A stretch of 64,000 bases of DNA, from assembly GCF_000426585.1 (NCBI RefSeq), contig NZ_AUFQ01000001.1:360700-424699 (forward strand), given 5' to 3'. Under the pieces are notes generated by a model. The model had not been told where the DNA came from. It was given only the letters and a program-made list of their open reading frames with translations, and did no database searches. Shown one piece after another: positions 18,501-27,454 of this stretch (position 1 is its first letter; every line of letters begins with the position of its first letter). The translations under genes and the position numbers were made by a program. The stretch is from Segatella baroniae DSM 16972 = JCM 13447 (GTDB lineage: Bacteria > Bacteroidota > Bacteroidia > Bacteroidales > Bacteroidaceae).

Positions 18501-19011
18501 TCTGTCACATTGTTTATATAACCTTCTGTGGCATTATCGCGATGCTTAATGATACATGGATTGCCAAACACTACACAATGTGAAGGCACGTCACAGTTTA
18601 CATAACTACAAGGGGCTATCAGCACATCATCGCCAATAGTCACATTACCGACTATCGCCGCATTGATTCCCACCCACACTTTGTTGCCAAGTCGCGGTGC
18701 GCCTTCGCGTTTTCCTCTATTCTCTCTGCCAACCACAACGCCCTTACGCAGATTGCACCAGTCACCAATGACCGCATTATTGTTCACCGTGATATTGAAT
18801 GCATGCCCCAAATAGAGTCCCTTGCCTATCTTAGCCTCAGCAGGAATCTCTAAGCCATACTTTAGCCTGTATCGTCTCAGAAGCACCTTGCACAGAAGTT
18901 TCACTAATTTATTATTACTATAATGTGCTGTACGTAATATATATAGGAAGCGAGAAATTACCCCCCCGAATTGCGCAGACGATCTGCTTTGATAATATCT
19001 TTAATATTCAT
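18497..19011 (-). pseudogene. Serine acetyltransferase-like gene, out of frame at a G7 tract
   Basis: Translation from the ATG at 19011, which overlaps the upstream stop as ATGA, gives MNIKDIIKADRLRNSGG and then stops at the tract. Adding one G to 18961-18967 continues it as VISRFLYILRTAHYSNNKLV and joins the downstream frame (MKLLCKVLLRRYRLKYG and on, open from 18904), making 171 residues. The MNIKDIIKADRLRN start is the standard N-terminus of this acyltransferase family. The hexapeptide repeats (GNKVWVGINAAIVGNVTIGDDVLIAPCSYV) are intact. In this sequence the gene is off, or the 135-residue downstream part is translated from an internal start. Confidence 0.85.
18961..18967. repeat. 7-base C/G tract, frame-breaking, in an acetyltransferase gene
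   Basis: Seven C on the plus strand lie at codons 16-17 of the gene. Eight would restore the full-length protein. The position near the start codon is typical of on/off contingency tracts. Confidence 0.88.
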
Positions 19012-19531
19012 TTCTTTATAAACTTTTCATCAGGCAGTGAAAGCAAGAACTTTCGTTTTTCCTCTTTCGACATACCCTTACAATGCAAGTTGTATTTCGA
19101 GTTTCGCTGTATATAATCTTCTGTAGTGCCTATTACTCTTGCTGGATTTCCACCAACTACTGCATGTGGTGCCACAGATTTAGTTACTATACTACCAGCA
19201 GCCACTATCGCACCTTCGCCAATTGTTACACCAGGCATAATCTGAGAGAATGCGCCAATATATGCCCAATCTTCTATTACCACCTTGCCAAATGCGTCAA
19301 AATCAGGATATTCTCTCCGAATGGAATTCCCCCCCCATGGCAATGTATGGCAACTCCACGCGTTACCTGTACATGATTGCCTATGGTTATCAAATAGGGT
19401 TCACCTGTCATTTCACGAGTAGAGATAAAGCAATCTTTGCCAATATTCACTCCGATATGGCGGAGATACTTCTCTGGCGATACGAGGAAACGCCAATATA
19501 GTTCAATAAGTCGTTTAAATGGATTTAGCAT
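19008..19531 (-). pseudogene. Hexapeptide (LbH) acyltransferase, out of frame at a G8 tract
   Basis: The N-terminal half (MLNPFKRLIELYWRFLVSPEKYLRHIG through QVTRGVAIHCHGGG) and the C-terminal half (NSIRREYPDFDAFGKVVIEDWAYIGAFSQIMPGV through PDEKFIKK) are in different frames that meet at the tract 19329-19336. Nine G in place of eight restores one protein of 174 residues. The fold is a maltose/galactoside O-acetyltransferase-like beta-helix, with HxGG at the catalytic-loop region directly encoded by the tract. As read, translation continues in the wrong frame to ITHLARW and stops. It probably O-acetylates the polysaccharide when in frame. Confidence 0.85.
19329..19336. repeat. 8-base C/G tract, frame-breaking, in an acyltransferase gene
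   Basis: Eight C on the plus strand code for the His-Gly-Gly turn on the minus strand. One more base restores the frame. Confidence 0.88.
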
Positions 19532-19544
19532 AATTATTACCTAT

Positions 19545-20615
19545 TTACCAAGTTCTTGTCGTCTTTTCCCAATAAAAAGAGTACGCATAAGGTTGGCTAT
19601 TATAAGTTCCCACCATTAAGTATATAACCAAACTTAACATCACACACTTATAAGCAACATACAAAGTCTTTTCTATGCGGTACTTACCCAATAACGTTAT
19701 TGCAACAGGAAAAACATACATAAAATATAATGTCATTCGTCCCATACCATAAGTGCCTATACCTACCAAAGAAAGAGAGAATCCATATAGTAGAAAGTTC
19801 CATATATTTTTATCTATTGAATTTGTTGTTCGTTTATAACCTTTGGAATAGTATAATAGCAATAACAACGAACCTATAAACACAACTGGCACAATATTTC
19901 GTTCTTCTGTCTGCACACCATATAAGGATTTATAACGGTCAAGAGACATCAGTATGCTACCCAATAGCATCCTAACCAAAACAAAAACCGACATGATCAA
20001 CAACACACTTTTACCTATACTTTTGGAATCTCGATTTATGTATCTCCAAATATAAAAGGGGAAAAATATACATGCACTAATATGAAAACTCAAAGCCAAC
20101 AATGCCCAAAATATAGAGTATTTGAAATTTTCAATATTATATAAAGCCAATAATATAAAACCAACAGCCACATGCTGTCTTATTACGCCAAAGCCCATAT
20201 AAAAGAATAAAGGATAAAGGAGGTATATTACAATAGTGAACAATATTGATTCTGACGTTTTATAATAAAAATAGAATACAGGTAGCAAACTTATAACCGC
20301 CATAATTGCAAACATATTCTGTGGATTATGCGTAAATTGTCCTATTAGCCAATTTAAGAAGACATAACCTATACCCCAATCTGCATATACGTTATTCAAA
20401 TTTATGGACTCTTTAAACGTAAATGATGCTATTTTATCAAAAGCAAATGCATACACTTCTGTATCGACATAATTATATGGATTGGCTAATGCTCTAAATA
20501 ATATAGCATGTATTGTTACCGCCATAAAGAATAACTTATTCCCACGCTGACCACCTATCCATTTCGTTATTGGATAATAAATGAGTACAAACAAAAAATT
20601 AATAAGGTATATCAT
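19545..20615 (-). CDS. EpsG/Wzy-like polysaccharide polymerase
   Basis: This 356-residue membrane protein has about ten hydrophobic segments and a large periplasmic loop. The YADWGIGYVFLNWLIGQFTHNPQ and GFGVIRQHVAVGFILLALYN stretches are typical of the EpsG family. Such proteins link flipped repeat units at the periplasmic face. It is the only polymerase candidate in the locus, and with the Wzx flippase it defines a Wzx/Wzy-type pathway. It overlaps the upstream gene by 4 bases. Confidence 0.85.
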   Translation of the reverse strand: MIYLINFLFVLIYYPITKWIGGQRGNKLFFMAVTIHAILFRALANPYNYVDTEVYAFAFDKIASFTFKESINLNNVYADWGIGYVFLNWLIGQFTHNPQNMFAIMAVISLLPVFYFYYKTSESILFTIVIYLLYPLFFYMGFGVIRQHVAVGFILLALYNIENFKYSIFWALLALSFHISACIFFPFYIWRYINRDSKSIGKSVLLIMSVFVLVRMLLGSILMSLDRYKSLYGVQTEERNIVPVVFIGSLLLLLYYSKGYKRTTNSIDKNIWNFLLYGFSLSLVGIGTYGMGRMTLYFMYVFPVAITLLGKYRIEKTLYVAYKCVMLSLVIYLMVGTYNSQPYAYSFYWEKTTRTW

Positions 20616-21475
20616 AGGATTTTTTTAATTTTCTTCATAATTGCATGCAAAACAGGATGTCTTCTTGCATGTAAATCCACTATCACATATCCTTTATATT
20701 GATTATATGTATGCATTCCCATGTAGTTCGCACATGGTGATTTACGGAAAAGTTCTTTTATAGCAAACTGTCCATTATCATCTTTTGTAACTTCTTGGAA
20801 CACCAATCCTACTCCATAACCACCATTGCAGTTTTGTGCAGGACGAATTATTTTGTTGCCATCCATGAATATATCTCCTGCACTGCGGGCGGTATTATCT
20901 GACAATGAAACAGCTTGTTTCGAATAATAACTACCCATCTTATCACTTGACTCATATATGGTTAATTCATTGCTATTCTGAGTTGGTATTTTTGTAGCAA
21001 ACATATAGTTATGGCCATCAATTTCTGTAATAATGGCATCCGTCAGTGGTAATTCACTTAAAGAGTTTGCAACCACAAGGCTGTCACCCTTTATATCATA
21101 GCGATACAAAGTACTTTTACCCGATGCTGAATTTTCTGGATATATGTAAATTTCATCACCCTCACGCATAATTGCCGGAAAAGACAAATGAGTAGATAAA
21201 TCTAAAATTATCTTTTCACTTTTTATTTTATAGCTTGCTTTGTCTATCACAAGTTTCGCCAAACGTCCTCTGTTTATAGTATATGTAAATTCTTCTACCA
21301 ATACGATTATGTTATCATCTGTGACATCCAGTATGAAAGGATCTGCATACCATTTATTCTTTGGAGGTTTTACTATATGAAATGTCCAATTAAGAGCATC
21401 ATATCGATGTCCTTCCGACTTGAGGGCTATACCCAAGTCCCATTTATATTGCCGTATTATTTCAAATATATTCAT
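20612..21475 (-). CDS. Beta-propeller protein resembling the GINT1 N-terminal domain
   Basis: This 287-residue protein has no signal peptide or membrane segments. WTFHIVKPPKNKWYADPFIL, then repeated short blades (GDEIYIYPENSASGKSTLYRY, GHNYMFATKIP, RSAGDIFMDGNKIIRPAQNC) match the five-bladed propeller found at the N-terminus of plant glucosamine inositolphosphorylceramide transferase and in bacterial polysaccharide loci. The plant enzyme is a glycosyltransferase, but the propeller is not its known catalytic core. Here it could bind or transfer a sugar; the role is unknown. It overlaps both neighbours (4 and 14 bases). Confidence 0.65.
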   Translation of the reverse strand: MNIFEIIRQYKWDLGIALKSEGHRYDALNWTFHIVKPPKNKWYADPFILDVTDDNIIVLVEEFTYTINRGRLAKLVIDKASYKIKSEKIILDLSTHLSFPAIMREGDEIYIYPENSASGKSTLYRYDIKGDSLVVANSLSELPLTDAIITEIDGHNYMFATKIPTQNSNELTIYESSDKMGSYYSKQAVSLSDNTARSAGDIFMDGNKIIRPAQNCNGGYGVGLVFQEVTKDDNGQFAIKELFRKSPCANYMGMHTYNQYKGYVIVDLHARRHPVLHAIMKKIKKIL

Positions 21476-22565
21476 CGTTTTTTTCTATTATTTTGTGAAA
21501 CAATGTGTACCAACGATCAACAATACATTCTGTCGAATATTTTTTTATTGTCAATGGAGCTTCCTTTGCCAATTGCTCGCGTAATGCATCATCGCTCATA
21601 ACACGTGCAAGGCACGCCGTCAAATCTGTATTGTCTTGGTTACGAGCAATTAAACCGCTTTTACCATTCTGTATAATTTCGCGTGGACCTGTTACCACAT
21701 CAAAACTCACACAGCAACAGCCTGCATTCATTGCTTCAATAAGAGCCATAGGTAATCCTTCCATCCGTGATGACAAACAAAAGACTTTCGAATGTTGCAT
21801 CAAAGTATACACATCTTTTCTAAAACCAAGAAATTCATAATTACAACACCCCAACTCATTAGCCAAAGAATTTAATTTTCCTAATGCATTCTTATCTGCA
21901 TCTCCAGCAATCTTTAGTTGCCAACCTGGGTGTAAATGACAAAGTTTTGACCAACATCTTAACAGATTATCAAATCCCTTTATTTCCCATTGATTAACAC
22001 GTCCAACTGCCAAAACAGTATTTTCTCTATTAGTAGCACCATTAGTCTCTTTCAAGGACACTGGATTTGGCATGTATACGACATTGTCATATTTGTTTTT
22101 CCATAGTTTCTTATCATAACGAGTAAGAATAGTAACAACATTAGCCAAAGGATAAAACAAACGTCTCCTTATATCAAGTAGTCTACCTAAATTCCTAGAA
22201 ACGTTAGTATGTTCAGAAACGACTACTGGTATTCCTAAACCTAAAGTAGATGCAACAACAGTGCATCCTAAAGCCGACATAAAAGCAACAATTACATCAG
22301 GTTGCTCTTCCTTGGCTATTTTCCGAACATTTATGCGTAGCTGTATAGAGTTGCACAATTTAGCGACAACATTGTTTGCAACTTTATTTCCGTCATACAA
22401 ATCATATAATTTTATATTGTTATTTATATCATAAGCAAATGCGGTATGTATATCTGTTGCAATACTAACATTCTCACCTCGAACAGCAAACTCATTAGCT
22501 AAAGTCACTAATACACGTTCGCCTCCCCCTCCTGTTATTCCGTGAATGTAAAATAAGATCTTCAT
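21462..22565 (-). CDS. Glycosyltransferase family 4
   Basis: This 367-residue GT-B enzyme begins MKILFYIHGITGGGGERVLVTLANEFAVRG, the family 4 acceptor-loop signature. The donor site has AVGRVNQWEIKGFDNLL and SSRMEGLPMALIEAMNAG with the E-x7-E pair. The glycine-rich start is encoded by GGAGGGGGAGG, an interrupted G stretch that is in frame. It overlaps the flippase upstream by 4 bases. Confidence 0.9.
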   Translation of the reverse strand: MKILFYIHGITGGGGERVLVTLANEFAVRGENVSIATDIHTAFAYDINNNIKLYDLYDGNKVANNVVAKLCNSIQLRINVRKIAKEEQPDVIVAFMSALGCTVVASTLGLGIPVVVSEHTNVSRNLGRLLDIRRRLFYPLANVVTILTRYDKKLWKNKYDNVVYMPNPVSLKETNGATNRENTVLAVGRVNQWEIKGFDNLLRCWSKLCHLHPGWQLKIAGDADKNALGKLNSLANELGCCNYEFLGFRKDVYTLMQHSKVFCLSSRMEGLPMALIEAMNAGCCCVSFDVVTGPREIIQNGKSGLIARNQDNTDLTACLARVMSDDALREQLAKEAPLTIKKYSTECIVDRWYTLFHKIIEKNDEYI

Positions 22566-24106
22566 TTATAAATTTTAAGAACAATCGTTTCTATACGATT
22601 TATTATACCTACCACCATATTCTTTTCCTTCTTATTCAATCCCAACCAATAGAACGCTACGCTTGCAACCAAACACGTTACCACTGTGACGCATGCCAGC
22701 CTAAAAAAACCAGACGGCATCAGGCTATAAACAGCGTAAGGCAACGGCAAAGCAACAATGGAGAACGTCATAAGTGGACAACACAACTTAAAGAAATAGC
22801 TTCTTAAAGAAATCTCTGTGATTGTCTTGATAACATATAGACAACCCACTTGTACAAATACCGTCATTACAAAATAACTGATAAATGCCGCCTCGGGCGG
22901 ACATCCCATTCTCAATGCAATGTAGGCAACAGGTATTATAAGAATGTTTATAATGCTGAACGTAACCTCATAGTTGCGCATTTCGCCTGTTGCATAAACA
23001 ACGTTTGAAAGTGGAGCGTTGAGATTATTCATGAAATTGGTAAATATAACTAACACTATGAAACTGGCCGTATGTTCAGGTACAACATTACCTAACCATA
23101 AATGCAAGATATAGTTTATCTCTAAACACACAGGAACAGCCATAATATAAAGAATAAAAAAACTCAATTTGCTCATACTATACATCAAGTGTATGGTACG
23201 CTCGGCATTACCCTCGGCAAACGAAGACACCATCTGTGGTTTGGCTGCGACACTCACATTCGATACGAACCCCTGCAATGCCGATGATACTTGATAGGCG
23301 ATGCCACGGGCTGCATTCACTACAGGTCCGAAGAAGAGATTGAGCACCATATTCAACCCCTGCTCACGAATCATGCAAGCGAATGTGCCGAAGAAGTTCC
23401 AACCTGAGAATGTAATCATTTTCTTTAGCAAGCCACGATGAATTTCAAGTTTCAGCTTCAAAGCAGTAAACTCCGCCTTGGCGTACACTACGTACATCAT
23501 GAAAGATACAATGGAAATGCACAGCATCATTACGCCATAAAACCACAAGTGGTCGCCCTCCACATAAGGTATGACAAGTGCCAGAGCTAATTTCAGCACC
23601 ACATCTACAATACCAACCACGGCATAGTAGTTCATCTTTTCATAAGCCATAACGGCAGCTGAATAAGGAGTCTGCATGATGACAAGGACTGACGATGCTA
23701 TGCTGAACTGGTATATCCACATGGCGGCATTCAGTCTGTCCGCAGGTATTACCATTTCGTTGTAGATGTACCAAATACCAATGGTCTCAAGCAAGAGAAC
23801 AACCAAGACGGCAATACAGCCCTGTATCAGCAATGCAGAGGTGTAAACCAACTGCACACCATTATTGCCAGAAATGCTCATCTCGGAATTGTAAAAACGT
23901 TGTATGCCGTTGGCTAATGACGTATTCAAGAAACTGAACATCGCCACAAAACCACATACAACATTATTTATGCCGAAATCCTCCACTCCTAAAGCGTGCA
24001 AAAATACACGCGATGTGTAGAGCGACACAAACATCACAAACACCATGCGTATGGAGAGGAATACAGTATTCTTGGCTAATGTCGTATTTTTATTGGATGA
24101 TGTCAT
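22562..24106 (-). CDS. Wzx-type polysaccharide flippase (MOP superfamily)
   Basis: This 514-residue polytopic membrane protein has about 12-14 hydrophobic segments. The N-terminal NTVFLSIRMVFVMFVSLYTSRVFLHALGVEDFGINNVVCGFVAMFSF is characteristic of O-antigen/capsule translocases. It would move the undecaprenyl-linked repeat unit across the cytoplasmic membrane for the EpsG-like polymerase. It starts 7 bases after the Fe-S protein gene ends. Confidence 0.92.
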   Translation of the reverse strand: MTSSNKNTTLAKNTVFLSIRMVFVMFVSLYTSRVFLHALGVEDFGINNVVCGFVAMFSFLNTSLANGIQRFYNSEMSISGNNGVQLVYTSALLIQGCIAVLVVLLLETIGIWYIYNEMVIPADRLNAAMWIYQFSIASSVLVIMQTPYSAAVMAYEKMNYYAVVGIVDVVLKLALALVIPYVEGDHLWFYGVMMLCISIVSFMMYVVYAKAEFTALKLKLEIHRGLLKKMITFSGWNFFGTFACMIREQGLNMVLNLFFGPVVNAARGIAYQVSSALQGFVSNVSVAAKPQMVSSFAEGNAERTIHLMYSMSKLSFFILYIMAVPVCLEINYILHLWLGNVVPEHTASFIVLVIFTNFMNNLNAPLSNVVYATGEMRNYEVTFSIINILIIPVAYIALRMGCPPEAAFISYFVMTVFVQVGCLYVIKTITEISLRSYFFKLCCPLMTFSIVALPLPYAVYSLMPSGFFRLACVTVVTCLVASVAFYWLGLNKKEKNMVVGIINRIETIVLKIYK

Positions 24107-24113
24107 ATTCTGC

Positions 24114-25322
24114 TTATCTGCTTATCATTTGTCTTACACATGATTTTAACTTATTGGGTAAGATCTTGCGTATCACGCTTTTTGCACATGCGGAATATTT
24201 TTCCTTCATTACCTTACGCTTTTCTTGCTTTAATGAAGCATTCGATGCTTGTTCAAAATCTCTGTTCTTTATATATTCTTTTTCAAAGACATTACGCAAC
24301 AAATGTTTCACTGACGGGTGCATCAACTGCTTTTCATATCTGAAAGCCTCTTCTTTTGGGCGTCCTTCTTTATATATATTGTCTCCTACAGCATTCAGCA
24401 ATTCTGCCCCCTTGTCTGTATTTTGCAGTACACAACTTACATTATGCTTGTCTTGTTCAAATGCCGCTATTCTACCCAATCCCGAAAAATCACCAAGGGT
24501 TAAATCTGCAATTCTCTCTTTTCGGGCATATTGGCATTGGTAACAGTTTTCTCTATAAATCAAAGCCCTATGATAGCCTAACTGGTAATTGTCCGTATCA
24601 AGTACCTTCTTTTTATAGAAGACTTTTGAGGCTACATTATATAATGTAAATGTATATGTATATGTATAGTATTTCGGGTCGCGGAAGAAAAGCCTGCAAG
24701 CATGGTCTTTCTTCTCTTTCTCGATAAGCTCAATATGCTGTTCCAAATAGGCAGATGGGGGCATTCCATGACAAATAATGTCAACTGTAGTGAGATTAGG
24801 ATGGTCCTTTTTCAGGTAGCCATACAAACCTGCTACTTGACAAGGAACACCGATAAAAAGCACAGACACACCAGACTGCAACTTTTCTTTAACAATCTTA
24901 TATATCCCATTCGTCTTGCTGAATGTATATTTGGAGTTCTGCACATCGTTTATGTACCTCTCGTCTTCCATCAGAATGAAATGACAACCTTCATCACGGT
25001 CATACACAACACCTGTAGCCACACCACCTTTTCGCAGCCAATATTTATACAATTCACAAGCTATTCCACCAGATGCTGATGTTAGACGAATCTTGTCATC
25101 ATTGCTCCACGCAGCCCAAACTTTTTGCGGGGAATGGAATATCTGTTCCCGATTATTCGGACAGGTCTTATAGCATAGTTGGCAATCTATACATTTGTCT
25201 TGGCCAACCGAAGGATGTAATGCCTCCATATTGTCGGCAACCATTGTAATGCATTGTTTAGGACAGACTTCTTGGCAGGCAGAACAACCCGTACACACGT
25301 CATGCTTACAAATCTCAATCAT
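24114..25322 (-). CDS. Coenzyme F420 hydrogenase/dehydrogenase beta-subunit-like Fe-S protein
   Basis: This 402-residue protein starts at MIEICKHDVCTGCSACQEVCP. The ATG at 25322 overlaps the pyruvyltransferase stop as ATGA, so the longer frame to 25346 is not needed. Two 4Fe-4S ferredoxin clusters are present (C10, C13, C16, C20 and DKCIDCQLCYKTCP), then a FrhB-like domain (WSNDDKIRLTSASGGIA, GVPCQVAGLYGYLKKDHPN, DIICHGMPPSAYLEQHI). In Bacteroidetes such genes are regularly next to WcaK-type pyruvyltransferases in exopolysaccharide clusters. The redox reaction is not known. Confidence 0.82.
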   Translation of the reverse strand: MIEICKHDVCTGCSACQEVCPKQCITMVADNMEALHPSVGQDKCIDCQLCYKTCPNNREQIFHSPQKVWAAWSNDDKIRLTSASGGIACELYKYWLRKGGVATGVVYDRDEGCHFILMEDERYINDVQNSKYTFSKTNGIYKIVKEKLQSGVSVLFIGVPCQVAGLYGYLKKDHPNLTTVDIICHGMPPSAYLEQHIELIEKEKKDHACRLFFRDPKYYTYTYTFTLYNVASKVFYKKKVLDTDNYQLGYHRALIYRENCYQCQYARKERIADLTLGDFSGLGRIAAFEQDKHNVSCVLQNTDKGAELLNAVGDNIYKEGRPKEEAFRYEKQLMHPSVKHLLRNVFEKEYIKNRDFEQASNASLKQEKRKVMKEKYSACAKSVIRKILPNKLKSCVRQMISR

Positions 25323-26383
25323 AAGGTCAACAATTGTTTTAAGCAACCTACAGAATATGCCCTATATGCCTCGACTGCATTATTCACTGTTCTATAATCA
25401 ACCTCTGCCATTTCAAGAATGTCTTTCCCCTCACCATCACAATCCTGCACTTGCAATTTACGGGCAAGCGTATTCATACGCGACTTGTGTGCACGATTAA
25501 AATACACAAATTGCTTATCGAAATAGATGGAGAATAGCATTCCATGATAAGACGCTGTAACCACTTTCGCTGCGTCATTTATCAAAGACAAGAAATCCTC
25601 AAGCGAAACAGGCTTTACATTCTGCACCCCTCTTTGGGGCAACCCATAGTTGATATATTTCACCCTTAGTTTATGGGCTTCTGCATACCGAATGGCGGAC
25701 TTCAAGCAGTCGCCATTCTTTGTGTCAAAATAAACCAATACATATTCTCCCTTATCACTATGGATATACGTATGCTTCAACCATTCTTGGGCTTCAAGAA
25801 GCATTGTCGGGTCACAAACCACGGCAGGATGCTTGCCAGTCAACTCTTCGACCCAACCAGCAGACTCGTCCTCACGTACCGCAATATAATTGAAGTATTC
25901 CAATAATGGCTTTATCTTCTCTTTATCTTGTATACTCCAAGGGTTGCCTATTGAAGAAGAAAAGGCTGTCTTTTTATGACCATTTTTTTCAAAATTCAAG
26001 AAATAAGTCAAATCGCCATCTATAATATCCATGCCCCACACGATATCACTTCCAACAATAAATTTATCATATTTAGCAGACATTTGACCTACTGAAGATC
26101 GGTCGCATTGTGCACTTAAAGACATATTATCGTGCAAGAACCTGGATAAAGCCTTATATTTCTTTCTTTTTACAGATTCAATCAAGAGTTCTTTTACTAA
26201 AGCTTTTGGATTTAGTGCTAGTCTGAATGGTTTTGGTATTTCTCGTTTGATTATATTTTCACACTTGTAATCCACCACGTCTATATCGTAGCCCAAATCC
26301 TTCACTTTCTTATACAATCCATAAGTTTGGAGCAAAGATCCAAAATTTGTTGTATCATGAAATGTTATAAGTCCAATTTTCAT
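25319..26383 (-). CDS. Polysaccharide pyruvyl transferase family protein (WcaK/CsaB-like)
   Basis: This 354-residue GT-B-like enzyme attaches pyruvate ketals from phosphoenolpyruvate to sugars, adding negative charge. The N-terminal KIGLITFHDTTNFGSLLQTYGLYKKV is the family signature. KFIVGSDIVWGMD, AVREDESAGWVEELTG and TASYHGMLFSIYFDKQFVYF follow in the expected order. It is paired with the downstream Fe-S protein. The acceptor sugar is not predictable. Confidence 0.87.
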   Translation of the reverse strand: MKIGLITFHDTTNFGSLLQTYGLYKKVKDLGYDIDVVDYKCENIIKREIPKPFRLALNPKALVKELLIESVKRKKYKALSRFLHDNMSLSAQCDRSSVGQMSAKYDKFIVGSDIVWGMDIIDGDLTYFLNFEKNGHKKTAFSSSIGNPWSIQDKEKIKPLLEYFNYIAVREDESAGWVEELTGKHPAVVCDPTMLLEAQEWLKHTYIHSDKGEYVLVYFDTKNGDCLKSAIRYAEAHKLRVKYINYGLPQRGVQNVKPVSLEDFLSLINDAAKVVTASYHGMLFSIYFDKQFVYFNRAHKSRMNTLARKLQVQDCDGEGKDILEMAEVDYRTVNNAVEAYRAYSVGCLKQLLTL

Positions 26384-26386
26384 TCT

Positions 26387-27451
26387 TTAGATATTACTAC
26401 CATAATACTTTGCATACCACTCTGCAAAGTGTCTTAATCCTTCACTCAAACTTGTATTTGGTTTGAAGCCAAAATCATGCTCCAATGGTGTTGTGTCGGC
26501 ATAAGTCACAGGTACATCGCCTGGTTGCATAGGTACAAGTTTCTTATGCGCTTCGAAGTCATAGTCCTTTGGCAATACTTCTGCACGTACCAATTCTTCT
26601 TGGAGAACACTTACAAACTCAAGAAGATTTTCTGGATGGTTGTTGCCGATGTTGTATACTTTATAAGGTGGAATAGGCAAGCCATCCTCTCCATTCTGCT
26701 TTTCTGGAGCGTGCTGCATGATACGAACTACTCCCTCAACAATATCATCAATGTAGGTGAAATCGCGTTTGCAGTTCCCGTAGTTGAAAATTTTGATTGT
26801 TTCGCCTTTTACGAGTTTGTTGGTGAAACCGAAATATGCCATGTCGGGACGACCTGCGGGACCGTAGACAGTAAAGAAGCGAAGACCAGTTGACGGAATA
26901 TTGTAGAGTTTAGAGTAGGCATTGGCCATCAGTTCATTACACTTCTTGGAAGCTGCATAAAGCGATACGGGGTTGTCTACTTTGTCATCGGTAGAATAAG
27001 GCACTTTTTTGTTTGAACCATAGACAGATGATGAGGAAGCGTAAACAAGATGCTCTACTTCGTGGTGGCGACAGGCTTCAAGAATATGGTAAAAACCAAT
27101 AATATTGCTTTGGACATAAGCATCGGGGTTGGTAATGCTGTAACGCACGCCTGCTTGAGCGGCAAGGTTGACAACAACCGCTATTTTGTTTTCATTGAAT
27201 ATCTTTTCTACCACGTCTCTGTCGGCAATAGAGGCATGCACAAATGTCCAGTCACGCTGCAAAGCCTCAATCTCTTTCAAACGCTCATACTTGATGTTTA
27301 CATCGTAATAGTCGGTGATACTATCAATACCAACAACTTTGATGTTCTTTACATCGTGAAAAAGTCGCTTTACGAGGTTACTACCGATAAAGCCAGCTGC
27401 ACCTGTTACAAGAACTGTCTTACCTTCAAGGTTAACATTATATTCTACCAT
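26387..27451 (-). CDS. UDP-glucuronate 4-epimerase-like NAD-dependent epimerase
   Basis: This 354-residue extended SDR has TGAAGFIGSNLVKRL (about 16-30) for NAD and the SLYAASKKCNE catalytic tyrosine and lysine. The YNIGNNHPENLLEFVSVLQEEL and LVPMQPGDVPVTYADT segments are hallmark sequences of UDP-glucuronate epimerases. It would convert UDP-glucuronate from the upstream dehydrogenase to UDP-galacturonate. The genes are separated by 3 bases. The polymer is therefore probably acidic. Confidence 0.9.
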   Translation of the reverse strand: MVEYNVNLEGKTVLVTGAAGFIGSNLVKRLFHDVKNIKVVGIDSITDYYDVNIKYERLKEIEALQRDWTFVHASIADRDVVEKIFNENKIAVVVNLAAQAGVRYSITNPDAYVQSNIIGFYHILEACRHHEVEHLVYASSSSVYGSNKKVPYSTDDKVDNPVSLYAASKKCNELMANAYSKLYNIPSTGLRFFTVYGPAGRPDMAYFGFTNKLVKGETIKIFNYGNCKRDFTYIDDIVEGVVRIMQHAPEKQNGEDGLPIPPYKVYNIGNNHPENLLEFVSVLQEELVRAEVLPKDYDFEAHKKLVPMQPGDVPVTYADTTPLEHDFGFKPNTSLSEGLRHFAEWYAKYYGSNI

Positions 27452-27454
27452 AGT

